From Enterococcus sp. 5H (GTDB lineage: Bacteria > Bacillota > Bacilli > Lactobacillales > Enterococcaceae), in NCBI RefSeq assembly GCF_028128615.1, contig NZ_AMDP01000049.1, forward strand, positions 1 to 64,000: a stretch of 64,000 nucleotides of DNA, read 5' to 3'. Below are positions 33,370 to 42,088 of this stretch, piece after piece. Each line of letters starts with the position of its first letter. Position 1 is the stretch's first letter. Made by a program: the position numbers and the translations under genes. The notes below the pieces were generated by a model. The model was not told the DNA's origin and searched no databases. It saw nothing but the letters and a program-made list of their open reading frames with translations.

Positions 33370-34752
33370 ATGATGAATACAAACGAATTAGCAACCCCAC
33401 TTTTTGGAACAGAAGCTTCAGCGGAAGATGTAGTAATGAAAAAAATGCATAAATCACCAGTAGAAGCAAAAATCGCATATCGCTTAATCAAGGACCAATT
33501 AATCGATGAAGGAAATGCTCGTCAAAACTTAGCGACCTTCTGTCAAACCTATATGGACCCCGAAGTGACACAGTTAATGGCTGAAACAATGGAAAAAAAC
33601 GCTATCGATAAATCAGAATACCCGCAAACAGCAGAATTAGAAACAAGCTGTGTGAATGTCTTAGCTGACTTGTGGAACGCGCCAGATCAAGAACGAGTAA
33701 TGGGGACGTCAACAGTAGGATCAAGTGAAGCGTGTATGCTAGGTGGAATGGCTATGAAATTCCGCTGGCGTAATCAAGCAATTAAACGTGGATTAGATAT
33801 CAATGCGCAAAAACCTAACTTGATTATTTCATCCGGATTCCAAGTATGTTGGGAAAAGTTCTGTGTTTATTGGGATATTGAAATGCGTGAAGTACCTATG
33901 GATAATGGTGAATTAAGTATGAATGTTGATAAAGTTATGGATTATGTTGATGATTATACAATTGGAATCGTAGGTATCTGGGGTATTACCTATACTGGTA
34001 AATTTGATGATATCCAAGCCTTAAATGATTTAGCAGAAGAATACAATCAAACACATGAACATGAATTAGTGATTCACGTAGATGGTGCCAGCGGAGCGAT
34101 GTTTACACCATTTGTGAACCCAGAATTAGCATGGGATTTCCGCTTGAAAAATGTCATTTCGATTAATACTTCAGGTCATAAATATGGTTTAGTTTATCCT
34201 GGTGTGGGTTGGATTTTATGGCGAGATAAAGAATATTTACCAGAAGAATTAGTCTTTGACGTGAGTTATTTAGGCGGACATATGCCAACAATGGCGATTA
34301 ATTTTTCAAGAAGTGCTAGCCAAATTATTGGACAATATTATAACTTCTATCGTTATGGATTTGATGGTTATAAAGAAATTCATACTAGGACTAAAGAAGC
34401 TGCAGTAAGTATTGCAAAAGCTGTTGAAGAGACAGGATTGTTTGATGTTTATAACGACGGCAGCAACTTACCAATCGTTTGTTACACTTTAAAAGAAGAA
34501 ACAGATGTTGAGTGGACTTTGTATGATTTAGCTGATCGTCTTCAAATGAAAGGTTGGCAAGTTCCCGCGTATCCACTTCCTGATGATTTGGATAATCAAG
34601 TGATTCAGCGTTTTGTTTGCCGCGCCGATCTAGGTCAAAATATGGCTCAAGCATTAATTAGAGACTTCAATCAATGTGTAGAAGATTTAAATAACGCACG
34701 CATTTTGTACCATGAAAAAGAATCAGCACATGTACAAGGTTTTACACATTAA
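33370..34752 (+). CDS. gadB: Glutamate decarboxylase, copy 1
   Basis: A 460-residue PLP enzyme that converts glutamate to GABA and CO2, using one proton. The PLP lysine is Lys271 in INTSGHKYGLVYPG; TSTVGSSEACMLGGMAMK and HVDGASGAMF are further cofactor contacts. The chain ends QGFTH with a C-terminal His, which in E. coli GadB closes the active site at neutral pH, so pH control is likely kept. It starts at ATG 33370 behind CGGAGGA. GABA leaves through GadC. Confidence 0.92.
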   Translation: MMNTNELATPLFGTEASAEDVVMKKMHKSPVEAKIAYRLIKDQLIDEGNARQNLATFCQTYMDPEVTQLMAETMEKNAIDKSEYPQTAELETSCVNVLADLWNAPDQERVMGTSTVGSSEACMLGGMAMKFRWRNQAIKRGLDINAQKPNLIISSGFQVCWEKFCVYWDIEMREVPMDNGELSMNVDKVMDYVDDYTIGIVGIWGITYTGKFDDIQALNDLAEEYNQTHEHELVIHVDGASGAMFTPFVNPELAWDFRLKNVISINTSGHKYGLVYPGVGWILWRDKEYLPEELVFDVSYLGGHMPTMAINFSRSASQIIGQYYNFYRYGFDGYKEIHTRTKEAAVSIAKAVEETGLFDVYNDGSNLPIVCYTLKEETDVEWTLYDLADRLQMKGWQVPAYPLPDDLDNQVIQRFVCRADLGQNMAQALIRDFNQCVEDLNNARILYHEKESAHVQGFTH

Positions 34753-35321
34753 TTTAGAGCAATAGTGAAAGAAATACGCATGATAAACGAAAACTTGAAA
34801 ACAGGGTATGAATATATGTATTCATAGAGTCAGTAATTTATCAGCGTATACTTTTTCACGGCTATTAAATGGCAGTTACATAAAAAGTCCGACACAATAC
34901 ATAGAAACTGATGAAAAAAAGTGATGACAAAATGATTTGAAATGATAATAGGTAAGGTGTTAATGGCTGCTAATTTAAATTTTTTTGTACTTTCAAAAAA
35001 GATGATATGTTATTTTTTTGTTATTTTTTTTGAAAAAATCTATAAAAGATGGAATGGAATGGAACGTGGGTTTAATTTAAAATGGGCAAATGCTCGGGAA
35101 TTTTAAATTTGTAAGCTCTTGAAAAATAATTATTTTAAACTAAAATTTATGTTTGAGTATTATTAAAAATAAAAAACAAAAATATAAAAATAAAAAATGT
35201 TTTTTTTAATCAATGCATCGTTTAGGAACTTTAGTAAAATTAGTTGATTTTAGGATCTACATAGAAAAAATTAAAAAATATTATTTGCAAACAAAAAATA
35301 TGTCGGGAAAGAGGGAGGAAT
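34753..35321. other. AT-rich intergenic region between gadB1 and first Mga-like gene
   Basis: No clear terminator follows gadB. Visible elements: a short palindrome TATGAATA/TATTCATA (34807-34826); a fragment CCGACACAATAC (34890s) resembling the right half of the upstream operators; AAAATGATTTGAAATGATA (34929-34947) and TTTTTGTACTTTC (34984-34996), both also found before the second Mga-like gene; and a 10-bp inverted repeat AATTTAAAAT/ATTTTAAATT (35074-35109). Confidence 0.45.
34963..35106 (+). CDS. Doubtful small ORF, possible 47-residue membrane peptide
   Basis: ATG at 34963 opens 47 codons with a hydrophobic middle (NLNFFVLSKKMICYFFVIFF) and a basic end. The ribosome site is weak (AGGTAAGG) and the AT-rich context by itself favours Phe/Lys/Ile codons. 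I list it only as a possibility. Confidence 0.18.
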   Translation: MAANLNFFVLSKKMICYFFVIFFEKIYKRWNGMERGFNLKWANAREF

Positions 35322-36857
35322 ATGATCAAAATTTTAGATAAAATTTCTGCTAGAAAATTAAACTTGATAAAGATAATGAGTTCTGAAACAAGATATTTTA
35401 GTGTGAAAGAATTATCAGAGCAACTAAATGTCAGTAATAAAACGTTAGTTCGTACAGTTGAGTTGCTAAGAGAAGATATGGAATCTTGGGAAAGTAACGT
35501 TGAAATTTTGGATAAAAATATTCTAGGTTACTGTTTACTTCAATTAGATGGATTTTCGGTTAAAGAAATTGAGGTTTACTACTATAAAGAGTCAATTATC
35601 TATCAAGTTATTGATGAACTATTCCATAACAAATTTATAGATATCAAAACATTTGCCAGTGAAAGATACCTTAGTTATACCGTGGTCTATACACATATTG
35701 TTGAAATTAAAGAATTGGTAAAAGAGTTTTCATTAGAGTTGGAATTGAATAAAAATATCCGGCTTAAAGGTACAGAAATACAGATCAGATATTTCTACCT
35801 TAACTTTTATTGGAACACGTTAGGCGGGATTGAATGGCCATTTAAATATTTTGAAAAGCAAACCGCTTTTGAATATGTTGATATCATCGAGCGATTCTAT
35901 TCACGAAAATTAAGTGTTTCTGAAACGGAATTTTTCCTCTATTGGATTGGAACGATCTTTAACCGTGTTAATTTAAGAAAAAAAACTGTTGACTGTACGG
36001 AGTTTCATTTATACAAAGGAATGTACAACGAGTTAGAAGAAGAATTAACACCTAAATTTTTAAGTAAAAATATTCCAGCAGAAAGTGTAGAAGAAGAAGT
36101 ATTATTTATCTATCTAATCTTATTTTGTTTTCAACCTAGGAGAATATATGGCGAGGTAGATAAAGTTCATATAAGAATAGAATTAAACAAAAATCAGGAG
36201 AGCCAACTTTCTAGTTTTTGGATGAGAGAATTTTATGACCACTTTTCACTAAACTTAACGATTTCAGAACAAATTACGTTATATACTAACTTAGTTATCC
36301 AGCATCTCGGGTTATTGGTATTTAAAGGTGGAAAAGATTTTTTGAAAAGTAACGATTTTTATTTAACCGATTGTGATCCTGCGATATCTGAGATGTTAAC
36401 AGAAGTTGTTGAAACTATGACAAGTGAGTTATTTCGAAAAGAAGAGTTTAAAGAATTGTTGCCTGATAGAAAGATAATAGAAAAATTGTACCAACAAGAA
36501 CTTTACGATCTATTATTTTCTGATTTTCGGATGGGCAGTATTAAAGTAGCCATAATTTCGCAATTTGGTGAGCAGGTAAATCAATACTTTAAAAATATCG
36601 TTATCTCAAAAACGAATATGAAAATTGAGTTTTGTGATTTTTCAGATAAAGATGTAGATTTGATTATATCAGATCGCTCTTATTCAGAAATTTTGCACAA
36701 GAAAAATAGTCAAGCTGAGTTAATCATTTGGAATGCTCACCCTAATGAGATAGACAAGAAAAAAGTAAAAAAGGTTTTGCAAAAAATCAGTTGCCGAAGA
36801 CAACGTAAAATCTTTTGTACATTATTAAACAGAAAGATAAAAAGGATTGCGAACTAA
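35322..36857 (+). CDS. Mga-like transcriptional regulator, first
   Basis: A 511-residue protein of the Mga/AtxA architecture: N-terminal winged helix-turn-helix (YFSVKELSEQLNVSNKTLVRTVELLREDME, about 25-60), a central PRD-like helical region and a C-terminal EIIB-like part (IKVAIISQFGEQVNQYFKNIV...). Such regulators are often controlled by PTS phosphorylation. It starts at ATG 35322 behind GGGAGG. Its place between the two gad modules makes it a candidate activator of one or both. No DNA target can be assigned from the sequence. Confidence 0.8.
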   Translation: MIKILDKISARKLNLIKIMSSETRYFSVKELSEQLNVSNKTLVRTVELLREDMESWESNVEILDKNILGYCLLQLDGFSVKEIEVYYYKESIIYQVIDELFHNKFIDIKTFASERYLSYTVVYTHIVEIKELVKEFSLELELNKNIRLKGTEIQIRYFYLNFYWNTLGGIEWPFKYFEKQTAFEYVDIIERFYSRKLSVSETEFFLYWIGTIFNRVNLRKKTVDCTEFHLYKGMYNELEEELTPKFLSKNIPAESVEEEVLFIYLILFCFQPRRIYGEVDKVHIRIELNKNQESQLSSFWMREFYDHFSLNLTISEQITLYTNLVIQHLGLLVFKGGKDFLKSNDFYLTDCDPAISEMLTEVVETMTSELFRKEEFKELLPDRKIIEKLYQQELYDLLFSDFRMGSIKVAIISQFGEQVNQYFKNIVISKTNMKIEFCDFSDKDVDLIISDRSYSEILHKKNSQAELIIWNAHPNEIDKKKVKKVLQKISCRRQRKIFCTLLNRKIKRIAN

Positions 36858-37406
36858 AAAAGTTAAACGTTGTTAGTTGAAGTCCCGAGAATTTGGGAAT
36901 TATCCGAATCAGTTTAATAAAAAAATACGTTATAGTGGTTTAAGTGGCTGAGCTAGTCTGTATACAATGGGAAATTAAGAGGATTTAGGTTCAAACCAAT
37001 AAAATTCTAAATGATCTGATTTTATCATTTGTATTAGTATTATGAGGTGGTTCATTATATAGAAGAATAAAACACGAGCTGAATCTGAACGACAATGCAC
37101 TGAATGTTTGTTATTTTGTAAGCGAACATACCATCAGTGGTCTAAAGCTTGATTTCACTTATAAAAAGGTAATTCTTCTGTGTAGTTTAGGTGAAAATAA
37201 GCAAGTGACGGATGTTAAAATTTATTATTAAATAACGTGAAGAAGCAATTAAATTTGATCGACTACTTTAATAATAAAATTTAGAAATAAAAGGTTGTAA
37301 GAGAATGCTGCACGTAACACATGTTAATTAATAAATCTGGTTAAGAGTAAATTAGGTTTGTGAATGAAAACAAGAGGGATAGATAGTGAAGGAGGAAGTC
37401 AAATAA
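36858..37406. other. AT-rich intergenic region with possible gene remnant
   Basis: Spacer between the first Mga-like gene and the OmpR-like regulator. It holds an open frame without start (separate entry) and, at its end, GGAGG before the next gene. No terminator or clear promoter is evident. Confidence 0.4.
37046..37231 (+). pseudogene. Possible decayed small gene (open frame without start)
   Basis: A 61-codon open frame ends at TAA 37231 and reads like protein (HELNLNDNALNVCYFVSE, KKVILLCSLGENKQVTDV). A TGA lies directly upstream and no start codon or ribosome site is present. It may be the tail of a lost gene; chance is not excluded. Confidence 0.25.
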
Positions 37407-38123
37407 ATGTATAATATAGCAATTGTTTCATCTGTAGACCGATCATTTGATGAATATGTACATGCATTAACTAATGAAAATTGTAATGTTTCATTATTAA
37501 ATATCGATCAAGTCACAGAAGAAAATATTCAAGAAATGGATGCAGTCATTATAGAAGAAGTAAACTCAGATAATATAGGCAAAACTTGTGAGTTGATTAT
37601 ACAGGTAAAAAGTATTTCAAATGGCTTAATTTGGATTGCATCAAAAGACTCTAGAAAAAACAATCGAATAATTTATTTACAATTAGGTGCGAAAGGCACA
37701 GTAGAAACAAAGATCGAAGCTGATGAACTGGCTTTACTAGTTAGAATGGAACTGGACCGTCTGCAGGGACAGAGTAATGATGGATGGTCAAGGAAAGCTG
37801 CCATCAATAATTCATCTGAGTCTGATTTTGAGAAACGTTCGATTAAATTACTTCCAGATATCATGGGGGTAAAAATCGCTGGCAAAGCTGATATACTCTT
37901 GACTCGTTTAGAGTATAGAGCATTATCGTTATTGATAAAATTTCCTAATCAAGTAGTAACGTATGAAGAATTATTTCAACAAGTTTGGGAAAAAGAAACG
38001 GAGTACAGTACTTTCCGTTTGGCCAACTTGGTATCTCATTTAAGAAAAAAAGTTGAGATTGATCCGGATAAACCAATATATATTAAGACAATTCGCTTAA
38101 AAGGCTATATGTTATCAGTTTAA
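37407..38123 (+). CDS. OmpR-like regulator with degenerate receiver domain
   Basis: A 238-residue protein. Residues 1-120 keep a receiver-like fold pattern, but the strand that normally ends in the phosphorylated Asp reads DAVIIEEV, so the acceptor is Glu or missing. Residues 145-238 form an OmpR-type winged helix (LLTRLEYRALSLLIKFPNQVVTYEELFQQVW...RLKGYMLSV). No sensor kinase gene is adjacent. It is likely an orphan regulator working without phosphorylation, placed between two Mga-like genes. Start ATG 37407 follows GGAGG. Confidence 0.75.
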   Translation: MYNIAIVSSVDRSFDEYVHALTNENCNVSLLNIDQVTEENIQEMDAVIIEEVNSDNIGKTCELIIQVKSISNGLIWIASKDSRKNNRIIYLQLGAKGTVETKIEADELALLVRMELDRLQGQSNDGWSRKAAINNSSESDFEKRSIKLLPDIMGVKIAGKADILLTRLEYRALSLLIKFPNQVVTYEELFQQVWEKETEYSTFRLANLVSHLRKKVEIDPDKPIYIKTIRLKGYMLSV

Positions 38124-38922
38124 TTAATCGTAACAGTTAAAATAGTTGAAGAAAATAAAATAGAATAGTAGAAAAAACGAAAGATATGATTTTAGAGTTT
38201 TGATCGTATCTTTTTTGTATATTTTCATTATATAACTAGTAATTGAATTTTGTTAACTAGTTTTGAAAACAGGATTTGAAGAAATGGTGGATCGTTATAT
38301 TTTTGATAATAGATAGATAAAAAATTGGTATAGTTGTTTTTTTGGTGTTTTATCATATTTTTTTATTTTCGATAATAAAAAAAATTAATTGTTTTCTTGA
38401 AATGAAAAATAGAAATGAATAGTTCTGATTTAGTAATTAATGACGATTTAAATCATTTTTTTACTGTGTTTGTAGTGTTTGCGACTTAATTTTTGTACTT
38501 TCTAGATAATGCATGTATACTTTATAAGAACAGTTAGATCTTTCTTTATTTAAAATAAAATCATTGTTTTTTTATTTTAAATAAATAAAATGTGGAATTT
38601 AAAATCGATATGGTATAGCTTATATGGTGCTGGTTGTTAGGATAGGAAGTTAATTTGAATTTATTTGATAATCATAAATTTAAAATGATTTAAATGATAG
38701 GAATTTAAACAAAATGAAATAGACTAAATAGAGAAAATTAAGCTGAAAATAGCGGATGTGATAGCTAGAATGTATTCATAAAAAAGAACGTTTGTAATTT
38801 AATGTTGTTTTATAGGACAGTTAACGCTATTAAACAATAGGTATGAAGAGTAATTATCTGGCTCGTTGTTTTATTGGCTGCAAAATTTTTGATGGTCTTT
38901 AAGTGGGGGAGGCAAATAGTTT
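38124..38922. other. Long AT-rich intergenic region before second Mga-like gene
   Basis: About 800 bases without a credible gene. A terminator lies at 38179-38217. TTTTTGTACTTTC (38490-38502) and AAAATGATTTAAATGATA (38682-38699) recur from the region upstream of the first Mga-like gene. GATTTAAATC at 38444 is a small palindrome. The length and AT content suit a complex regulatory region. Confidence 0.45.
38179..38217 (+). terminator. Terminator after OmpR-like regulator
   Basis: GAAAGATATGAT pairs with ATCGTATCTTTT with one mismatch, followed by a T-run. Confidence 0.65.
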
Positions 38923-40401
38923 ATGGATAGCAAATTATGTTCTATATTGAATAATCGAAACCAAATACTTTTAAAAATAATAACTAGTATCTCTCAAGAA
39001 GAAAGATGGTATAGCGTCAAAGAAATAAGTTTGGAATTGGATCTTGTAGAAAGAAGTACTCAGCGGTATATAAATATGGTGTATGATTTGATTGAGGAGT
39101 ATACAAGGTTAGAGGGGCATTATTTTATTTTAAAAGTTAAAAAGAATAAAGGTATGAAGTTAATTATTGATCAAAATGCGAATTTTTCTTTATTGAAAAA
39201 CTATATTTGTAAAAATGATGAAAATGTACAATTACTGGTTGCGCTATTATTTGATAAATATACTTCTGTGAATGACTATACGAAAAAAAATGATTTAGGA
39301 AAAAATGCTGTTTTGTCATCACTTAAAAAAGTTGAAAAATTTTTGACAGATTTTAATTTAGGTATTTCCACTAGAAGTTTTTCTGTGACAGGGGAAGAAC
39401 ATCAAGTTAGGGTGGTTATGTATAGTGTTACTTGGATGTTATATAGTTTAGATGATAATTTAAAGATGCTGGCTAGTATGGATGAGGCTAAAATTAATAG
39501 TGGTATTGATTTAATGGCTGAAACTTTATATTTAAATCTTAACACGATAGAGCGAAGAGAAATATTTTTTATGTTATTTATAGGTATCGTAAGGTTTCGA
39601 AAAAAACACGAAGTGGTATTTAAAGAGGAGTGGGACCCTTATTTACCTAAAGATGATAGTTCACAAATATTGTCAGTGCTAGGTAAAATTTATAACAATC
39701 ATCAGATATTCTCTGTAGCAGAAATTCGTTTTTTAGCACTTTCGTTGACCATGAGAGCCTACTTTTATAGTCAAAGCAGTTTACGTAATTATATAATCAA
39801 AACGCATAGAGATAATGGCTCAGATATCTTTTCAACGACGGGACTATTTATGGAAGAATTTTCAAAATCAATTTCTGAAATACCTAAGAATAAATATGAA
39901 TCAGTTTTCATGCACGTTTTTAGGAGCCACTTGTTTGCTAAAATGTATAAGAATGTAACTTTTGACTATAATTCTAATTATTTTTATGAGTATATTTCTG
40001 AACATTTTCCAAATTACATAAGAAAAATTCAAGGATTTATAGACCAATTGTACATTAAAAGCGGCAATGAATTGTTTTTAGAAAAAATTTTTTTAATTCA
40101 AAGATATTTTATGGTACTGTCAGCTGTTAAAAACAGTGTTGTTTACGAAAAATATATAAAAATATATCTACGGACTTCTGGACCAGAAATTCTCGAAGAT
40201 GAGATAAAAAATTATATAGCTAATTACTTTAGCGATCAGTTTAATATTGAGTTTGTCGAGATGAATTATTTACAAAATCCTGACTTGATTCTAACGAACA
40301 TTATCAGTAAACCGAATGATGAAAAAACGATCGTTATAAATTATCCTCTGAACAAAAGAGATATTAGTGCTATTAGAAATTATATTGAAGGATTACTTTA
40401 G
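38923..40401 (+). CDS. Mga-like transcriptional regulator, second
   Basis: A 492-residue Mga-type regulator with N-terminal helix-turn-helix (WYSVKEISLELDLVERSTQRYINMVYDLIEEY, about 28-60) and a long helical PRD-like body. It is clearly diverged from the first Mga-like protein. It starts at ATG 38923 after GGGGGAGG and is closed by a terminator directly before gadC copy 2, so it is transcribed separately from that module and may control it. Confidence 0.78.
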   Translation: MDSKLCSILNNRNQILLKIITSISQEERWYSVKEISLELDLVERSTQRYINMVYDLIEEYTRLEGHYFILKVKKNKGMKLIIDQNANFSLLKNYICKNDENVQLLVALLFDKYTSVNDYTKKNDLGKNAVLSSLKKVEKFLTDFNLGISTRSFSVTGEEHQVRVVMYSVTWMLYSLDDNLKMLASMDEAKINSGIDLMAETLYLNLNTIERREIFFMLFIGIVRFRKKHEVVFKEEWDPYLPKDDSSQILSVLGKIYNNHQIFSVAEIRFLALSLTMRAYFYSQSSLRNYIIKTHRDNGSDIFSTTGLFMEEFSKSISEIPKNKYESVFMHVFRSHLFAKMYKNVTFDYNSNYFYEYISEHFPNYIRKIQGFIDQLYIKSGNELFLEKIFLIQRYFMVLSAVKNSVVYEKYIKIYLRTSGPEILEDEIKNYIANYFSDQFNIEFVEMNYLQNPDLILTNIISKPNDEKTIVINYPLNKRDISAIRNYIEGLL

Positions 40402-40430
40402 AAATAATCTACTTTAATTAAATAAACAAG

Positions 40431-40482
40431 CGCTCATTAGAAAACTATTTTAAAAAAATAGACATCTAATGAGCGTTTTTTT
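40431..40482 (+). terminator. Terminator after second Mga-like gene
   Basis: An 11-bp perfect stem CGCTCATTAGA (40431-40441) / TCTAATGAGCG (40465-40475) with a nested inner stem is followed by seven T. Confidence 0.9.
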
Positions 40483-40533
40483 GTCTTGCTAAAAGACAAA
40501 AAAATATCAATAATAGATTCTTTTCTTATTATA

Positions 40534-40562
40534 TTGAATAAACGTTAAAGAATAGTGTTATT
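40534..40562 (+). promoter_or_regulatory. Possible promoter of second gad module
   Basis: TTGAAT (40534-40539) and GTTATT (40557-40562) are 17 bases apart. The match to consensus is moderate. The TGTC/GACA operators of the first module are absent here. Confidence 0.35.
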
Positions 40563-40669
40563 TTGCCGGAAATGCTTCGTTGAAAAAGTCAGAAAAGCAG
40601 ATTTTGGAGGAGAAAAAGACTTTATAATAAAACTATGAAATGAAATTTAATAGAAGGGATGAAGATGTG

Positions 40670-42088
40670 ATGAAGGAAAAAAAACAATTATCAAGGTTTG
40701 GATTTTTTGCGATGACAGCTTCGTTGTTTATAACTGTCTATGAATATCCAACTTTTGCTGATTCAGGTAAGACGTTAATCTTTTTCTTATTACTTTGTGG
40801 ACTATTTTGGTTTTTACCTGTTGCATTAAGTTCAGCAGAACTTGCAACGATAGAAGGTTATCAAGAAGGTGGGATTTTCAGCTGGGTGGGTGAACCGCTT
40901 GGTGAAAAATTTGGTTTTACAGCAATCTTTTTTCAATGGTTTCAAGTTACTGTAGGTTTTGTAACAATGATTTACTTCATTATTGGAACGGTATCTGATG
41001 TTTTAAATATACCGGTATTAAACAATAATGTAGCTGTAAAATTTGTTAGTGTTATTGCAATCTTTTGGTTATTGACACTTCTTCAATTTAAAGGAACAAA
41101 GATAACAGAACAAGTTGCAAAATATGGTTTTTCAATTGGGATTGTTGTTCCAGTGTTAATTATGTTGGTATTGGCGATTAAATATATTGCCTCAGGAAAT
41201 CCAATCTCAACCAATTTCACAAATAGTCACTTTTTACCAGATAAAAGCAATATCGCAGCATTAGTATCATTTGTTCTTGCTTATATGGGGGTGGAAGCTT
41301 CAGCTCCGCATATTACTGATTTGGATGACCCTAAGAAAAATTATCCCAAAATTATGTTTATCTTAGTTATTGTAGGGGTGGTTCTTAGTACAATTGGCGG
41401 AAGTGTTGTATCAATGGTTTTACATGGAAACATTTCAGCGAATAAAGGAGTTGTTGAAGCCTTTCAAGTGCTAGTTTCACCAGGGAAAAATTCTCCATTA
41501 GTTATTATTTTAGGTTTCTTGGTTTCATTTGGTGTAATGGCTCAAGTCAGTTCTTGGATTGTCAGTCCAACAGAAGGGTTGCAATTTGTAGCTTCAAAAG
41601 GCTTGTTGCCAAAAAGATATGCACAAACAAATGATTATGAGGTTCCAGTACCAATACTTATGGTTCAAGGAATTGTTGTAACTGTTTGGGCAGCTATTTT
41701 AACTTTAGGTTCAGGTAGTTCAGGCGGAAATGTCTCATTCCAAACAGCTATTTCATTGACAGTAGTTATTTATTTAAGTGCTTATATACTATTTTTCATC
41801 GCGTATCTAGTTGTTGTATTCAAAAAGAAAGAGTTAAAAAGAGATTACCAAATTCCAGGTGGTCAAGTCGTGAAAGTTCTTGTTTCAGGTGTAGGGCTAT
41901 TAGTTTCAATTGCTGCCATTATAACAGCATTCATCATACCTGATTCAATGAGCAAGTCAGAAGGACAAACATATATTACTACGTTAATTTTTAGCTATAT
42001 TGTGACATTAGTCGCTCCGCTGATTTTTTATCAGTTCTATAGTAAGAAAAATAAACTGAAAGGAGAGAAACATCATGAAAATGGCTAA
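40670..42088 (+). CDS. gadC: Glutamate:GABA antiporter, copy 2
   Basis: A 472-residue GadC paralogue, collinear with copy 1 (FGFFAMTASLFITVYEYPTFADSG, YQEGGIFSWVGEPLGEKFGF, YMGVEASAPHITDLDDPKKNYP). The ATG at 40670 is preferred: it follows AGAAGGGA and matches the start of copy 1; an in-frame ATG at 40640 has no ribosome site close by. It overlaps the yhgE start by 14 bases. It should exchange glutamate for GABA together with gadB copy 2. Confidence 0.87.
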   Translation: MKEKKQLSRFGFFAMTASLFITVYEYPTFADSGKTLIFFLLLCGLFWFLPVALSSAELATIEGYQEGGIFSWVGEPLGEKFGFTAIFFQWFQVTVGFVTMIYFIIGTVSDVLNIPVLNNNVAVKFVSVIAIFWLLTLLQFKGTKITEQVAKYGFSIGIVVPVLIMLVLAIKYIASGNPISTNFTNSHFLPDKSNIAALVSFVLAYMGVEASAPHITDLDDPKKNYPKIMFILVIVGVVLSTIGGSVVSMVLHGNISANKGVVEAFQVLVSPGKNSPLVIILGFLVSFGVMAQVSSWIVSPTEGLQFVASKGLLPKRYAQTNDYEVPVPILMVQGIVVTVWAAILTLGSGSSGGNVSFQTAISLTVVIYLSAYILFFIAYLVVVFKKKELKRDYQIPGGQVVKVLVSGVGLLVSIAAIITAFIIPDSMSKSEGQTYITTLIFSYIVTLVAPLIFYQFYSKKNKLKGEKHHENG

